64,000 nt of DNA from Macrocystis pyrifera (lineage: Eukaryota > Sar > Phaeophyceae > Laminariales > Laminariaceae). The stretch spans positions 7,846,798 through 7,910,797 of the forward strand of contig JASSKH010000025.1 in assembly GCA_031763025.1 (NCBI GenBank). The letters are read 5' to 3'. The stretch's first letter is position 1, and the number at the start of each line of letters is the position of its first letter. The translations under genes were made by a program, and so were the position numbers. The notes beneath the pieces are model-generated. The model ran no database searches, had not been told where the DNA came from, and saw only the letters and a program-made list of their open reading frames with translations. Of the stretch, positions 13,342-24,217 are shown piece after piece.

Positions 13342-13672
13342 GTCCCCGGTGGCTTGGTAGGTGGTCCGCGTGCCTGTCAAGATCAATTTCGTGGGTTCAA
13401 GTCCCACTGAGTGCATGCTCACGGGGACTTTTTCTTGCATAAAAAATTGATAAGCGGAAAGCGCGAAAGCGTGAGTTGGCTACATTCGATGAAAATCGAC
13501 GAGCAGTGGGAATGCTGAACCCTATGCGCGACAAAAAATAAAGGCACGTACCGGGGGGGAGAAGGGACGACACCTGTGACCACGGCTTGTCCAGAAGATC
13601 GTCGAGGGTAAAATCTCCTACGAGTGGGCTGGGAAGTAAAAGTGATGGATCAAAAAAGTAAATAAAAAAAAA
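13342..13672 (+). mobile_element. tRNA-headed SINE-like repeat, copy 1
   Basis: The 5' head (13342-13428) is tRNA-like. It has acceptor strands GTCCCCG and CGGGGAC, an A-box-like TGGCTTGGTAGG and a B-box GGTTCAAGTCC inside a perfect 5-bp T-stem (GTGGG/CCCAC). About 240 bp of unrelated body and an A-rich tail (about 13651-13672) follow. An inverted copy sits at 17173-17513. The head, body and poly(A) structure fits a Pol III SINE moved by a LINE. I found no clear target duplication. Confidence 0.7.
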
Positions 13673-14269
13673 GTGGTGGTGGCAGAACAAGGGAGGGTAT
13701 GCATATTCACGATTGGTTGTTCTATCAACATTGTTTTTCCGAACTTGATGGGAGATGGAAATCTTGTTCGCGAGTTGGGAGCTGAAATATTGCGGTTATG
13801 ATTATTCAATATTGAGGGCGACGGAAATCTCGGTACACGGGTGGGAAGGTGAAGTATTTCAGGGAACAAGGATAGCTAGTGAACTGAACCAGAAACAGGG
13901 AGTGTTTTTTCTTTTTTGTTCTGACACGAACGGATATATTGCTTCGGGCGCCGGGCAAAAGCTCTTCAGGGAAAGATATTTGGTATCTCGCGTTGTTATC
14001 GCTACGATCTGAGAATTTATGGCGGGAGCAGGGGGCAACGGGGTTCCTCGCGAGCTCTATCATTTATATATCGCTTTAGTTTTTTGTTTTTACGGATTGA
14101 GCTGGTGCAAAGGAGATCTGCACTAGTTTCGTACGGGAGGGAGAGGTTTTTGCTTGTAAGGTACAGGTTTCCTCTTGAGTTATTTTAGTTGATTTTTGAA
14201 CGTGGAGATGAGTTTTGTTCTGTTATTTTGAATTGTCATTGCTGTTATGCTGAAAAAGCAGGGAGTGTG

Positions 14270-14463
14270 TTCAAATGTGCCTGTTCAGTATTTGACGGTT
14301 TCATGAGTATTCGGCATATTGGGTTTTTATGAGATTACTTGGTGGTTACTTCTGTGGGTGTACGTGATACCCACCAGGGTTATTTCCATCTGCATCTACT
14401 CTGCCGGGAGATTGATACTAAAACCTGAAACATCATCTTTCTTCGCCTGGGACTCATCAACAC
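14270..14463. mobile_element. Right LTR (inner-matching part) of the copia-type element
   Basis: It matches 11161-11345 with small indels (for example an extra GGTTTCATGAG-like segment). Sequence just upstream, 13975-14100, carries a GGCGGGAGCAGGGGGCAACGG block that also occurs near 24455 and, inverted, near 39390. That block may be part of the same or a related LTR. Confidence 0.6.
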
Positions 14464-17170
14464 ATTAATTTTCTCGGGGAGATCAAACGCCCAGCGATGC
14501 GCTTATGGAAATATTTCGTCGAGACATATCCAAAGCCAGATTTTTCGCTGTGCGTACGCGGATTCCTTCGAAGATCCGGCTCGAAAACTCGTGCCAGTGT
14601 GTGCTGTCTGGGGTGCTACACTGCCCGCCAATATAGTATCCGTTCCTATTTTGAATATTCACTTAAAGGAGGTTATCTTATCGGTTATAGTGGTCTACGA
14701 GTACGACACAAAACCAGACATCAAGAACAGAGCTTGTGTGGTTAATTGTTCGGAACAAAGTTGCGATATACGCGTACTATACAGCCTGATAGACTGCTAC
14801 TGCTGTAGTCCCGATGGCGGGTTGCTCGGAAAGCACAATTCGGAAAATGGGCATTGGGTCAGAGGGTCTATGCCGCCAGGTTGTGGCTGTGTCGCGATAA
14901 AAAAAAGTATTAACGAATCTACTGTAGTACCTGGCTGTTCACCTCTACACCATACATCGTACTGGCTGCCAGCCTGTACCCAGCCTGTACCCAGTCCTAA
15001 GCATTTAGGGATTGTGTTTCGCAGGGCTCCTCGATTTACAGGCAATTCATAATTCGCACTTGCGCGATAAATAAATCTACAGAAACAAGCGCTCGTGAGA
15101 CAAAACACGCCGGGGCCATGACTCGCAGCACACAAGACAACCGCCATCCAGGTGCAACAGGTAGCTTATCCATTGCGACAGTCTATCCGTTGCCTCACTC
15201 TTACTAATGTTTTTACGAATGAACATCCAATGTTCAGAGTCCCTTGCACTGATTCCACGCACGACTACCGTGGTACCGAAATATGTGCATGGAGTTCTTA
15301 ACCCGAGGCCGAAAAATGGAGGGGAATCAATATCATACGTAGTTTGTCGTACAATAACATCAGTGTAACATATTTCGGCGATGCCAACTCTTCGATGTTG
15401 TGTATTTCGTTCCGAGACTCCGAATCCGAATAAAACACTATTACCAATATAAGTAGCCTTATTGCCGAGTAAATTACGGCGGGCGACAAGAGCCCTGATT
15501 GCCATACCCGAGCACTAATCGCCAGACGCCCAGTAGTCGAGGGGTCTATTACGCAACTTGCAAAGTCGAGTATCAACCATTTAATCAGTCGAACTCACAG
15601 CTGACGTATTTCAAAAATTATAAAATATATACAAGTCGCTTCCCTCCGCGGGCGGCCTACGCCGCCCGCTACGCTCGCTCAAGAAGGAAAAGTATATCAA
15701 ATTATGCGAAGCGGACAGAGGTCCATGATTAAACATACTGTAGTATTTTTCATGATTGTAGTTGCAAAATGGCGACTTGATAATGCCAAGAGTCCCGCCG
15801 CCACACGCTTCAGGATCAAACAGCTCGGACGCCACATACGCCTCGCGTCGCGGGCGGTTTTCCGCTACGCTCGCTGACATGTCGTACGTACGCACATATT
15901 CTTCTTTTGATATGATCTATGTTCTGTAGTCGAATGTACGAAAGAGAGAGTACAGCACGGCACAGCAGCACCGCAAAAACAGTGAAAATGAAACCGCAAA
16001 TTTCGGAAAAAACAAAATCCCCGTCCCTCTCGTGTAATAATTTCCTGCCTGATTAGAACACTTTACACCGGTCAAACCGAAAAAAAGAAAACTCAAACAG
16101 CAGAGCTTCTCTCTCAGCCTCGTACGCCGCCCGCTCCTCTCGCGACCATCTCGCGACCGATTCGGTCCGGGTCAAGCTTTCTTCCCACAGTGAGCCCCGT
16201 CGCCCGCCTCGCGTGAAGCCCGGTGCTAAACGTAGACCTCGTTCGCCAGCTCGACAATATTGGTGCTCAGACTGTGTAGTTCTCTCGGTGAAGTTCAGAA
16301 TGGTCGCGAAAATAAGCACCGCTTGAATTTTATTTTGCTTATAAAAACGGCCATTATATACTCGTGCATAGTATAACCGGAACCATACCAGGAGGCCAGA
16401 CAGAGCCCATTCATGCTTGCCTCGTGTCTCCAGGCACACGCAACGCCTAGGCACGAAAACAGCGGCCGCGCTCCTTGCAACCCCCCCTCTACCCGCCAGC
16501 ACCCGCTGACACCCGCGACGGCGCCGGGCTCGCCCGCGGTGCAATGCTCCGAGTACACGCACGCACACGAAGAGAAAGAAGAAAAAAGAAAAAAAGAACC
16601 GAAAGTGCCAAGAGAAATGGTGAAAACAAAGACCCGCTGGAGAAGTCCGGCAAGTAATAAAGGAGGCGATTTCCAAGTGGGAGCTCTGAATGGCCAGGGA
16701 TGTACCAACCGAGAACGCTCAGAGAGTGAGATATCTGTAAGTAGTTCTATAGTACTTACACCCCGTACACGTCGTTATAAAGTTAACAGGCAAAACACAG
16801 CCGCGATTATTGTACTTGTACTTGAGTGTAGTCAGATGCCGATTGATTCGTTCGATTAAACCGGACGAACTTCTCCAAAAATGAACCTACTACGTACTGC
16901 TGTAAAAATGATTAGCCAGTTATTCAAAACAGGATCGAGTGTACGCATGTTTCCGCTTCTTTGTCCAATAGCAAACGGCACAGCAGCTGAGCTATGTTTG
17001 CGACACAGATGCCCGTGATTCGTGATTTACGGCACCGCGCTATGCTCGCGCCGCACACATCCCGTATAGCCCGGCACCGAAACAGGCTGTGAGCGCATGA
17101 TGTTGCAAAAACCACAGGCCACGATTTCCATATTTTCATTATGTCTTGCGTACGTTTCGGATAGAGGCAG
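14464..17170. other. No recognised gene
   Basis: Open frames here (for example 16053-16676 minus) are low-complexity or arginine/phenylalanine-rich and show no family motif. One hairpin is noted at 15648-15669. Nothing else can be supported. Confidence 0.5.
15648..15669. other. Perfect 9-bp GC hairpin
   Basis: GCGGGCGGC, loop CTAC, then GCCGCCCGC. TACGCTCGCTC follows. A related CGCGGGCGG and CGCTACGCTCGCT pair occurs again near 15848-15880. No gene is adjacent, so a terminator role cannot be assigned. Confidence 0.6.
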
Positions 17171-17171
17171 C

Positions 17172-17172
<1 letters not shown>

Positions 17173-17204
<32 letters not shown>

Positions 17205-17513
17205 CCATCACTTTTACTTTCCAGCCCACTCGTAGGAGGTTTTACCCTCCACGATCTTCTGGACAAAGCCGTGGTCACAGGTGTCGTCCCTTCTCCCCCC
17301 CGGTACGTGCCTTTATTTTTTGTCGCGCATAGGGTTCAGCATTCCCACTGCTCGTCGATTTTCATCGAATGTAGCCAACTCACGCGTTCGCGCTTTCCGC
17401 TTGTCAATTTTTTTATGCAAGAAAAAGTCCCCATGAGCATGCACTCAGTGAGACTTGAACCCACGAAATTGATCTTGACAGGCACGCGGACCACCTACCA
17501 AGCCACCGGGGAC
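17173..17513 (-). mobile_element. tRNA-headed SINE-like repeat, copy 2
   Basis: A minus-strand copy of 13342-13672. The tRNA-like head is at 17513-17427 and the body is nearly the same. A 29-base poly(T), which is poly(A) on the element strand, closes it at 17174-17202. The long pure tail suggests this copy is younger than the one at 13.3 kb. Confidence 0.7.
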
Positions 17514-17732
17514 GCCGATGTTATAGAGACTGAAGATACGTCACTGCCGTCACACTGCTGCATCTTGAAGATTGGAGAGACTCCAATACGGCAGTAGTAG
17601 ACACGTACGTCACTGCTGTTTGCCACTTTGCAACCTGCCACTCGTACAGCATGCATGCATGACCTACATGCTGTCACACAACTGCAACCCAAAGCATGAA
17701 CTACTACTACTACGTATGTTTTGATTTTTTCC

Positions 17733-18255
17733 CTTCTTATCCCTATGAAAGAAGTACTACATAGTGGGTGGGTGACGAGCGTATTTTGGCCCACTCACTA
17801 TTGCTCTTTTTACTTAGTTAAGTGTTCACCGGGATGCATAGTCCCCTTTTTCCTTCTCGTATCTTTCCCCTTGCACGTCCCTTTTGGCTCATGCTCGGGG
17901 TAAGTATGTATGTGTCTGAGCTTTGGCTTCCCATTTTATTTATTTATTTGGGATTCTTCTCCTTTTCTTTTTCTTTTTCTTTTTCTTGTTCTTTTTCGGT
18001 TTGGTTTTTTCGTTGCTTCTCTTTCTTTATGGTGTATTTTGGTTGCTGGCGTATGTATGTATGTGGTGTCGGCCGCACCTAGTGCGAAGGCATGGTATTA
18101 CGTAGGCTATTAATGCATTACGGTGTGTTATATCTGTGTCGTAGTCTGTGACCACAGAGCTCGTATCTTTCTAGGGTGAAGAATCAGCACGGACACTGGG
18201 CTTGCTGGATGTCGACGAGTAGAAGAACGGTTTAATGTGAAGAACACACATGTCG
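17733..18255 (+). repeat. Left arm of a 0.5-kb inverted repeat pair
   Basis: It is nearly identical to the reverse complement of 29205-29730. Both contain GTGGGTGGGTGACGAGCG, CCTTGCACGTCCCTTTTGGC, a (TTTTTC)n stretch, GTATGTATGTATG, GGCCGCACCTAGTGCGAAGG and end in the GTGACCACAGAG...AATGTGAAGAACACAC terminal motif. The open frames here are poly-Phe artefacts of T-rich sequence. Confidence 0.85.
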
Positions 18256-19492
18256 CTGGTTGTAAAAGTACGTACTATTATATTAATAGTTGGTGCGTGG
18301 TTGATAATATACCTCGATTCTCCCTCTCTTTTACGCTTGATCTTTTCTTTCGTCACTTTCAGTTATTTCGTTTCATTCTTTTCTTTCGGAACGTCACTCT
18401 TTTCACTTTTTGACTTTCTTCGCACTTAGCATGACAAACTGACAAAGCCTTCCCGGAGCAAAGATGCCAGGAGACATGTCAAGCGAGGTAAAACTCGCGC
18501 TGTCAAGGCTGTAGGGCCGACTTTTCGCATTAAAACCTATTAATAGTACCGTTGGTGTCAGACTGGTCATAGGGGTGAGAGTGCAATGAATTTCCTGACA
18601 TCGCTCCCGCGGAGATAAAAGGAAGCAGCGAGTACCAAGTGACACACCACTGCTGTTATACGCACATGGTAGAGAACACGCTGCTGAAGTACCTGATACC
18701 TGGCACTTGGTATTAATAGTGATGGCTACTGCTGCTTGTGTTACTACCTACGAGTACATATACGAATAGGAGAGTGCTCTTCATATACGAGTAGTACCGT
18801 CCTGTCTATCTTGGACATCCATGTTCGTGCCGATTAGCCGGCATTAAATTTTGCTGCACTGCTGTATGTTTCGGTGCAAAACTAAATCCAAGACAGACAT
18901 AATAGCAACAGGGACAAGGCACGGGAGAGAAGGGCCACGTATCATCTCCAAACTTATACCGTACCACCAGCAATTGATTGTTTTCGAGCGTGCGTGCTGG
19001 AGACAATACAAATTGTTGTGATGGCATGCTTCTAGAGTAGACTCCAGTAGCGTTTGGCGGGGGAGAGGGCCCCAGAGATCACTTAACAGCAGTAAGTCGA
19101 CGGGGTTCCAAAATGTCTCGAACATATTGCCACGCGCTCCACACTGCATGGATCGCGCTCGACCAATGAGTCTGGGCGGGCTTTCCGTGTCGACTACATG
19201 GCGCTTCGCCAAAAAAGTGCTCGTACGAAGTACGAAGGGGTCGTACGAATGTTCGAGTACATAGTACGATAGGTTTTTATGCATACCACATGTCCTATTA
19301 ACTATGGACCCCCCGTAATAGTACCTGCTATTACTAGGAGACCCACTCACTCGGCGTTGACCCAGTTGTTGTTGTTGTTGTTTTCTTCACATTAAACCGT
19401 TCTTTCTACGCGTCGACATCCAGCACAACCAGTGTCCGTGCCGATTCTTCAAACCTAGAGAGATACAAGTTCTGTGGTCACAAAGCTATACG
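18141..19492. mobile_element. DNA-transposon-like element with about 110-bp terminal inverted repeats
   Basis: The left end (18141-18250) and right end (19384-19492) are inverted copies of a sequence running GTGACCACAGAGCTCGTATC, CACGGACACTGG, GGATGTCGACG and GGTTTAATGTGAAG. The 1.1 kb between them has no recognisable transposase. It contains half of a TTACGGGGGTCC MITE at 19272-19318. The same terminal sequence recurs at 29.2, 47.5, 49.7, 60.9, 61.2 and 62.6 kb. Confidence 0.6.
19272..19318. mobile_element. Half MITE of the TTACGGGGGTCC family
   Basis: Only the right end survives (CCTATTAACTATGGACC...CCCCGTAA), preceded by TTTTTATGCATACCACATG as in the centre of copy 1. It lies inside the element at 18141-19492. 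Confidence 0.65.
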
Positions 19493-19889
19493 CCACAGAG
19501 ATACTACGTTGCCACGTATGTAATGCAATGCCATGTCATCATACTGCGTACGACAGGCACGACATACACATTCCATGACCTAGAGAAACAAAAACGAAAC
19601 AAAGAGAAAAAAACAAAAACAAAAACAAAGACAATTCGAAAGAGAAAAGAAACAAAAAAAAGAAACTAAAATATACCTGGTATATGTATATACTTCAGTA
19701 TAGCAGCAAATCATCGTACCCCCACGTAGGGGACGTGGCAGACACTTGAAAAGAACGAGCTGGAAAAAAAAAGAAAAAGAAGAAAACACCACTAGTCGTC
19801 AACAGAGTAAGACTAAGAACCAAGGTAAAAATAACAGTCAAACCAAACAAAGCACAAGGCCTCCAGGTAGCGGCAGCAGTTTATGGTAC

Positions 19890-19965
19890 GAGTAGCACAG
19901 CCAGGGTCTCCCTGCTGGCCCGCCTGGTACCTTGCTACCCTGTCTGCCACCATCGTCCAGCGTTC
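19890..19965 (-). pseudogene. Fragment of a repeated coding-like segment (ADRVARYQA)
   Basis: The minus strand reads MVADRVARYQAG next to a GTACGAGTAGC-type flank. The same end is found at about 20225-20300 (KEMADRVARYRAD) and 29787-29860 (RETADRVARYQAD). The shared peptide and flank show one multicopy coding-like segment. I do not recognise the protein. Confidence 0.45.
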
Positions 19966-20224
19966 GTCAACTATGCCCGGCCCCTCGGCGTCAGACAGTA
20001 CGAAACAAGCAGAGCAGGCTCGTCATCCACCCACGCCACACGACTCCTTCAATAAGGCTTATCAATCGGAGAAAGGAAGAGAAATGAAAATCACATAGGG
20101 TCACCGCAAAGAAGACAATAAAATGAAATAAAAATAAACAAAAACAACAGGAAGACAAAGGAAGACCACGTTCGAACCAGCTGCACCAGTTGGTGGTACG
20201 AGTAGTATAGGCATGTTCTACTTC

Positions 20225-20330
20225 TTAGTCTGCCCGGTACCTGGCTACCCTATCTGCCATCTCCTTCCTACTTTCGTCCACTGCAGTTTCCCTGCTACTC
20301 CTCCTCCCCCCCCTCTCCGCATTCCCTTGG
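20225..20330 (-). pseudogene. Second fragment of the ADRVARY coding-like segment
   Basis: The minus strand reads GGRRSSRETAVDESRKEMADRVARYRAD to a stop, aligning with the end of the frame at 29787-30167. The shared part covers about 30 residues and upstream sequence is unrelated. Confidence 0.5.
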
Positions 20331-20814
20331 TCGGGTTTTCTGCTACTCCTCTTGTGATCTACCAGGGTAGCAGGTATTAATAGTACTACCGTACAGCAAT
20401 CAATTCGACAGCTGCAGAGGTACTTGGATTGGCAACATACCTGCGTAGCTCTTACTGGCTGGTATACAATCTTATTTGGAATCGAGGTTACAGTTAAACT
20501 ATTGAGCTTCAACTGCTGTCCTTGCACTTCCGTCCAAGCGCTGCTCAGAACAGAGCTATTAGAGCTGTTAGAGCAGTAGCTCTACGGGTGCAGTGCTACT
20601 ACTGCATTTGCCTGCAATTTGCAGGTTCGGAGACTTGCCATTAACATGTTTGCAGCCAACTCACCGTGGCTGCTGTCGTGCGATACATGTTTGCCTGAAC
20701 AGCAAGCAGCATTCATGGTAGTTCTTGGGCACACACCTGAGACGAGAATGGCCTTGTGATGTTGTTTATCTCTCCCAAAGCTACAAGAAGTCGTCGTGCA
20801 CGTCGTCTATACAG

Positions 20815-20945
20815 GAGCAGGTGTAGCTGTAGCTGTGGCTGCTGTGGCTGTAGCTGTAGCTGATGTTGCTGTGGCTGAAGCTCTAGCTCTAGCTCTAGCT
20901 CTTCTATTTATAGCCGTGGTTGTTGTTCCTGCTATGGCTGTTGTT
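20815..20945. repeat. GCTGTAGCTGTGGCT low-complexity repeat
   Basis: Imperfect tandem GCTGTA, GCTGTG and TAGCTC hexamers over about 130 bp. In translation this gives Ala/Thr or Arg/Ala repeats without a gene context. Confidence 0.8.
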
Positions 20946-21576
20946 TGTGCTGCTATTATATAGCTTATGCTCCGGGTGTACCGGTACACAAATACCAGGT
21001 ACCAGGTAGCTGCGTCAGAAATAAACTAATGGGACTCTGGAGAAACGGAGAACTAACTGCTGTTCCAGAAAGCCTTCGGAAAACTGCGGGGAGCACTCAT
21101 CTAAGGAGTCAACCGGTGGTTTCTGAATGTCCCGTCGACAAAACGTTTGTCTTCTATATTCGGCCTGACAACTCAGTTCCTGGAGCCCAAAAAATATTCT
21201 CCCAAAATATTACAGCACAGCAGCAGTTGTAGTTCCAAGATGCAACCAAAAGAAGCGAGAAGAACTGACCATTGTTATATATTTGCTTATTTGTTATTAC
21301 CAATACACTTCGTACTACAGATAGTGCGTCAATTACATGATGCGGGCTGGATTTATTCTTCGAGAATGGGTGCGCTTTACACTACAACTGCAGTGACTTC
21401 AGTATAAAATACTCCCCCGCGAATACATTTTTTCTGCAAATTTCAGCCTCCTTTTCTCGGTTGTGCTCGTTTCCTGTTCAAGAAAATTATTGAAAATTAC
21501 CGTCCTGTGCATCAGTATATTTCAGTCGGTGCTACTATTAATATTAATAATAATAGGCAGGGTTAGGGTCAACCCT

Positions 21577-21667
21577 TTTAGAACTGCAGTCCCGTTAGGT
21601 GGACAAACCGCCCAATTTTCAGCAAGTAGTTTATTCCCAAATCGGGACTTCTGACTGCAGTCCTAAA
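21577..21667. mobile_element. Short hairpin MITE, copy 2
   Basis: It has the same inverted ends (TTTAGAACTGCAGTCC and GACTGCAGTCCTAAA) and the internal GGACAAACCG motif seen at 1427-1507. The spacer has diverged. It lies beside an ATTAATAAT-rich stretch. Confidence 0.58.
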
Positions 21668-21884
21668 TATATACTATAATAGGGTGACAAGCACCGCCGA
21701 CACTGCTGACTGAATGTGTGTACTACTGCTTATGGATGCTGAATGTCGGTGGATGGTCTTATGGAATGGGTGGATTGAACGGTTGAACAACGTATGGACG
21801 ACACATTGTACTCACAACTGTCCTGTTGCCCCTCCTCCTCCTGCTCTGTGTAGCTTTGTTCGGGATATTTTGCCTCCTCCTCCT

Positions 21885-22278
21885 TGAAGGAATGATGCGT
21901 GTCGAGGCTCTGTCTTCTATGAGAAGAGATGCAGAGGCGGCACCGAAGTGTCTGTGAAGATCACTTGTGATGAAGAAAAGAGAATGTTTGGAAAAGGCGC
22001 TTATGTGGCCAAATGTGGAAAGAAAGAAGAGTGAGCGAGGTGGGGCATGCCATCACCTGATCACGAGACAATGCCCATGCTACGGGCAGGTGTATTCTAC
22101 AGCAGCCCGTCAAGGTTCCCTGAACCGTTCCTAGTAATGTCCCTGCAACGTTCTGCATAGCAAACTCGTGACGTTCTATGCAACGTTACCTGATACTTAT
22201 GGTGGTAAGCTAGGCTACCCTGTATTACGATCAGTATGATAGAGGTAAGTTGAATACAGTGCGTCGGCAAGAAGAAAC
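21885..22278 (-). mobile_element. 3' LTR of the minus-strand copia element
   Basis: It matches 27575-27968 with no indels and about six substitutions over the first 386 bp. The outer boundary begins TGAAGG on the plus strand. It bounds the copia element on the left. I see no clear target duplication. Confidence 0.88.
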
Positions 22279-22282
22279 TACT

Positions 22283-22760
22283 CAAATCGCAGCAAGCATA
22301 TCGCCATCCGCTATGCGGCACTCAGAGACTGGATCAAATAAAAAAAGATCATCATCGACTTTGTTTCTTCGAAAGATGAAATAAGTGATGTCTTGACCAA
22401 ATTCTGCGAAAAGCTCACCTTCAGCAACATCTGCATCAAAATTCGTGAAGTCGTTCGCTTCCAGAGATGTGATGCCGTTGTCGATGTTGTGGTAGTCATC
22501 CACGAAATCGGTGTCCTTGTCCGACTCGAAATTGGAAATCTCTGTTTCTATTCCCCCCGAGGCGTCTGTCGTTGGGAAAACGGCAGGCGGCTCAGGCTGA
22601 TCCGTGTACTTTGCCATGTAGCTGTGCCCCCCAATAGCTTTGGATGTGACTGGCCCTAGCAGATCTGTACTGACTAATTTCAGACGTTCACTGGTTGGGT
22701 CAGGGCGCGCTGTCTTAGGGTGATTTTGTTGAGTGCTTTTGTTGATTTTACACGTATCAC
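22283..22760 (-). pseudogene. Rest of copia pol: integrase start, then internal deletion
   Basis: Beyond the nested element the minus strand continues the integrase zinc region and core start (CKINKSTQQNHPKTARPD, LVSTDLLGPVTSKAIGGHSY). After MAKYTD the sequence changes to an acidic linker (SNFESDKDTDFVDDYHNID) and ends at the 3' LTR. No DDE core remainder, reverse transcriptase or RNase H is present. The element had therefore lost most of pol and must be non-autonomous or dead. Confidence 0.8.
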
Positions 22761-23234
22761 TGTTACGGTGGTAATCCAAGGATCCGAGGGGTTTCCAAAA
22801 GTAGACACGGCATTTAGGCAAAACGGGAAATGCGAATTGAACCCGGAGACTGGGGGGATGTGAGCAGACAGTCACAACCCTTTTCCACCCCTTCAGCTTC
22901 TTATATAGCTCATCTTGCCGCCGGCAGTGCCCCCCTACACCAGAGGAGTACCGACTGAGACAACTAGGAGATGGCTCAGGCGTATGTTCCGCAAGCGGGG
23001 TGGAACGACGGGAATGCAGGTGGCAGTCTTTGCATCGAACTGAAAGAGCTTGAGTGTGTGCATGTGGGACGGACGGCCCAACGGCCCTATTTGTTCTGGG
23101 AACGAATTAATACATGATGTTTTGGAGGTGGGTATATCTGAGCAGCTTTTCGAGGAATGTAAGCTATCTCGGCCGGAGAGCCTGACGAGATTACACCATC
23201 ATGCATGACACGCGCACCGCTCGACTCTATAACA
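22761..23234 (+). repeat. 5' LTR of the nested element
   Basis: 474 bp, TG...CA ends. A TATATAG at about 22900 (CTTCTTATATAGCTC) could be its TATA box. Almost identical to 24859-25332. Confidence 0.92.
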
Positions 23235-23265
23235 TGGTGTCCAATCCGAGAATCGAACTCGGGTC
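23235..23265 (+). promoter_or_regulatory. Extended tRNA-complementary primer-binding site
   Basis: The sequence starts TGGTGTCCAATCCGAG right after the LTR. Its reverse complement is a tRNA 3' end: CCA, discriminator A, a 7-nt acceptor strand (ATTGGAC) and a complete T-arm with stem CCGAG/CTCGG and loop TTCGATT. Complementarity thus covers about 29-31 nt rather than the usual 12-18. Confidence 0.8.
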
Positions 23266-23518
23266 GACACGGGCGTGCGCGCCGTCCGTGTAGCCCCGAC
23301 CACGTGACTCGAGTAGTGCGGGCACCTCGGGCGGTGGCCCCGGCCCCTCTTTTCCGCACGGCGTCGGCGCGTTCGCTGTCGACGGTGGTGGACGGGCAGC
23401 GTCCAAGAGGGGGCGGCGGTGCAGAGAAGCAGAAATCGTCAGCGGTGTCGCCAATGGGCCGTGGGATGACCACGGCAGTACCCTGGGGTAGCTCGTTTGG
23501 ACCCCCCAGTTCGCGCAG

Positions 23519-24217
23519 ATGGCGTGGGGAGCGGACCTGGGGCTCGGAGGGCACTCGACTATAGCAGCACCAATCAATGTACACGCTACTAGACAGGAGG
23601 GTGGTCAGCGCTACCGAGGTCGCGAGATGGGGGTACCGCGGCGGGTACCTCGACGGGGAGGCGTCACTGGGTCTCGGAGGCGGAGTCACTGGTCAGGAGG
23701 GTGGTCAAAGCTACCGGGATCGCGAGATCGGGGTACCGCGGCGGGTACCTCGACGGGGAGGCGTCACTGGGTCTCGGAGGCGGAGTCACTGGACAAGCTT
23801 CACTCCGCCGCAGTTGGACACGTTTCACGCGTGGTGGAACTTGTACGATCCGAGCAGCGAGCGGAGCCGCCCCGCAGCCCGAGACGAGGGGGCGAGAAGA
23901 CGCCCCACGCTGAGGAGAAAGGAGGCGCCGAGAAAGTTCGCGATCGGCACGAAAGTCAGCCGGTCGAGGGCGGAAAGGGGCGCGCGGGGCAACTCGGGCA
24001 GGTCTACGACTTTACTCGCCGTATTGGCGTGTCCCATGAGGGGATTCGGAGTGAGAAGGCGAGGGTGGGGCCGCGGGCGCGCCGTTCCGAAGATCGAGCA
24101 GCTCGTCTGGGGTCCATCTTCAAGTACAGCCGCGCGCAACACCGGCTAACCTGTCTTGGTGGTGTCGGCTTCGGAGCTTCGGGGGGGTTGATGGACGAGG
24201 AGCGTCTTACACTATAG
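23519..24217 (+). CDS. Uncharacterised frame inside the nested element
   Basis: A 232-codon open frame, very rich in Arg, Gly and Ser, overlapped by another frame at 23577-24149. Both arise partly because a GC-rich 100-bp segment is tandemly duplicated. The second frame contains SFTPPQLDTFHAWWNLYDPS, which looks more protein-like than the rest. No Gag, zinc-knuckle or protease motif is seen. It may be non-coding. Confidence 0.2.
   Translation: MAWGADLGLGGHSTIAAPINVHATRQEGGQRYRGREMGVPRRVPRRGGVTGSRRRSHWSGGWSKLPGSRDRGTAAGTSTGRRHWVSEAESLDKLHSAAVGHVSRVVELVRSEQRAEPPRSPRRGGEKTPHAEEKGGAEKVRDRHESQPVEGGKGRAGQLGQVYDFTRRIGVSHEGIRSEKARVGPRARRSEDRAARLGSIFKYSRAQHRLTCLGGVGFGASGGLMDEERLTL
23594..23793. repeat. 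Exact 100-bp tandem duplication in the nested element
   Basis: CAGGAGGGTGGTCA starts at 23594 and again at 23694. The copies differ by a few bases. Since 100 is not a multiple of three, the same peptide (VPRRVPRRGGVTGSRRRSHW) appears in two frames. Confidence 0.9.

Noticed and set aside
13342-13428. A functional tRNA gene
   Set aside because: The D and anticodon stems pair poorly, there is a 14-nt insert before the acceptor strand, and a second copy with a poly(A) tail shows it is a SINE-type repeat.
16053-16676. 207-codon minus-strand frame
   Set aside because: Composition-driven, with Phe runs and Arg-rich parts, no recognisable domain, and competing frames of similar length.
17821-18113. 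Phe-rich membrane-protein-like frames
   Set aside because: They come from T-rich simple sequence inside a transposon repeat that is also found inverted at 29.3-29.6 kb.
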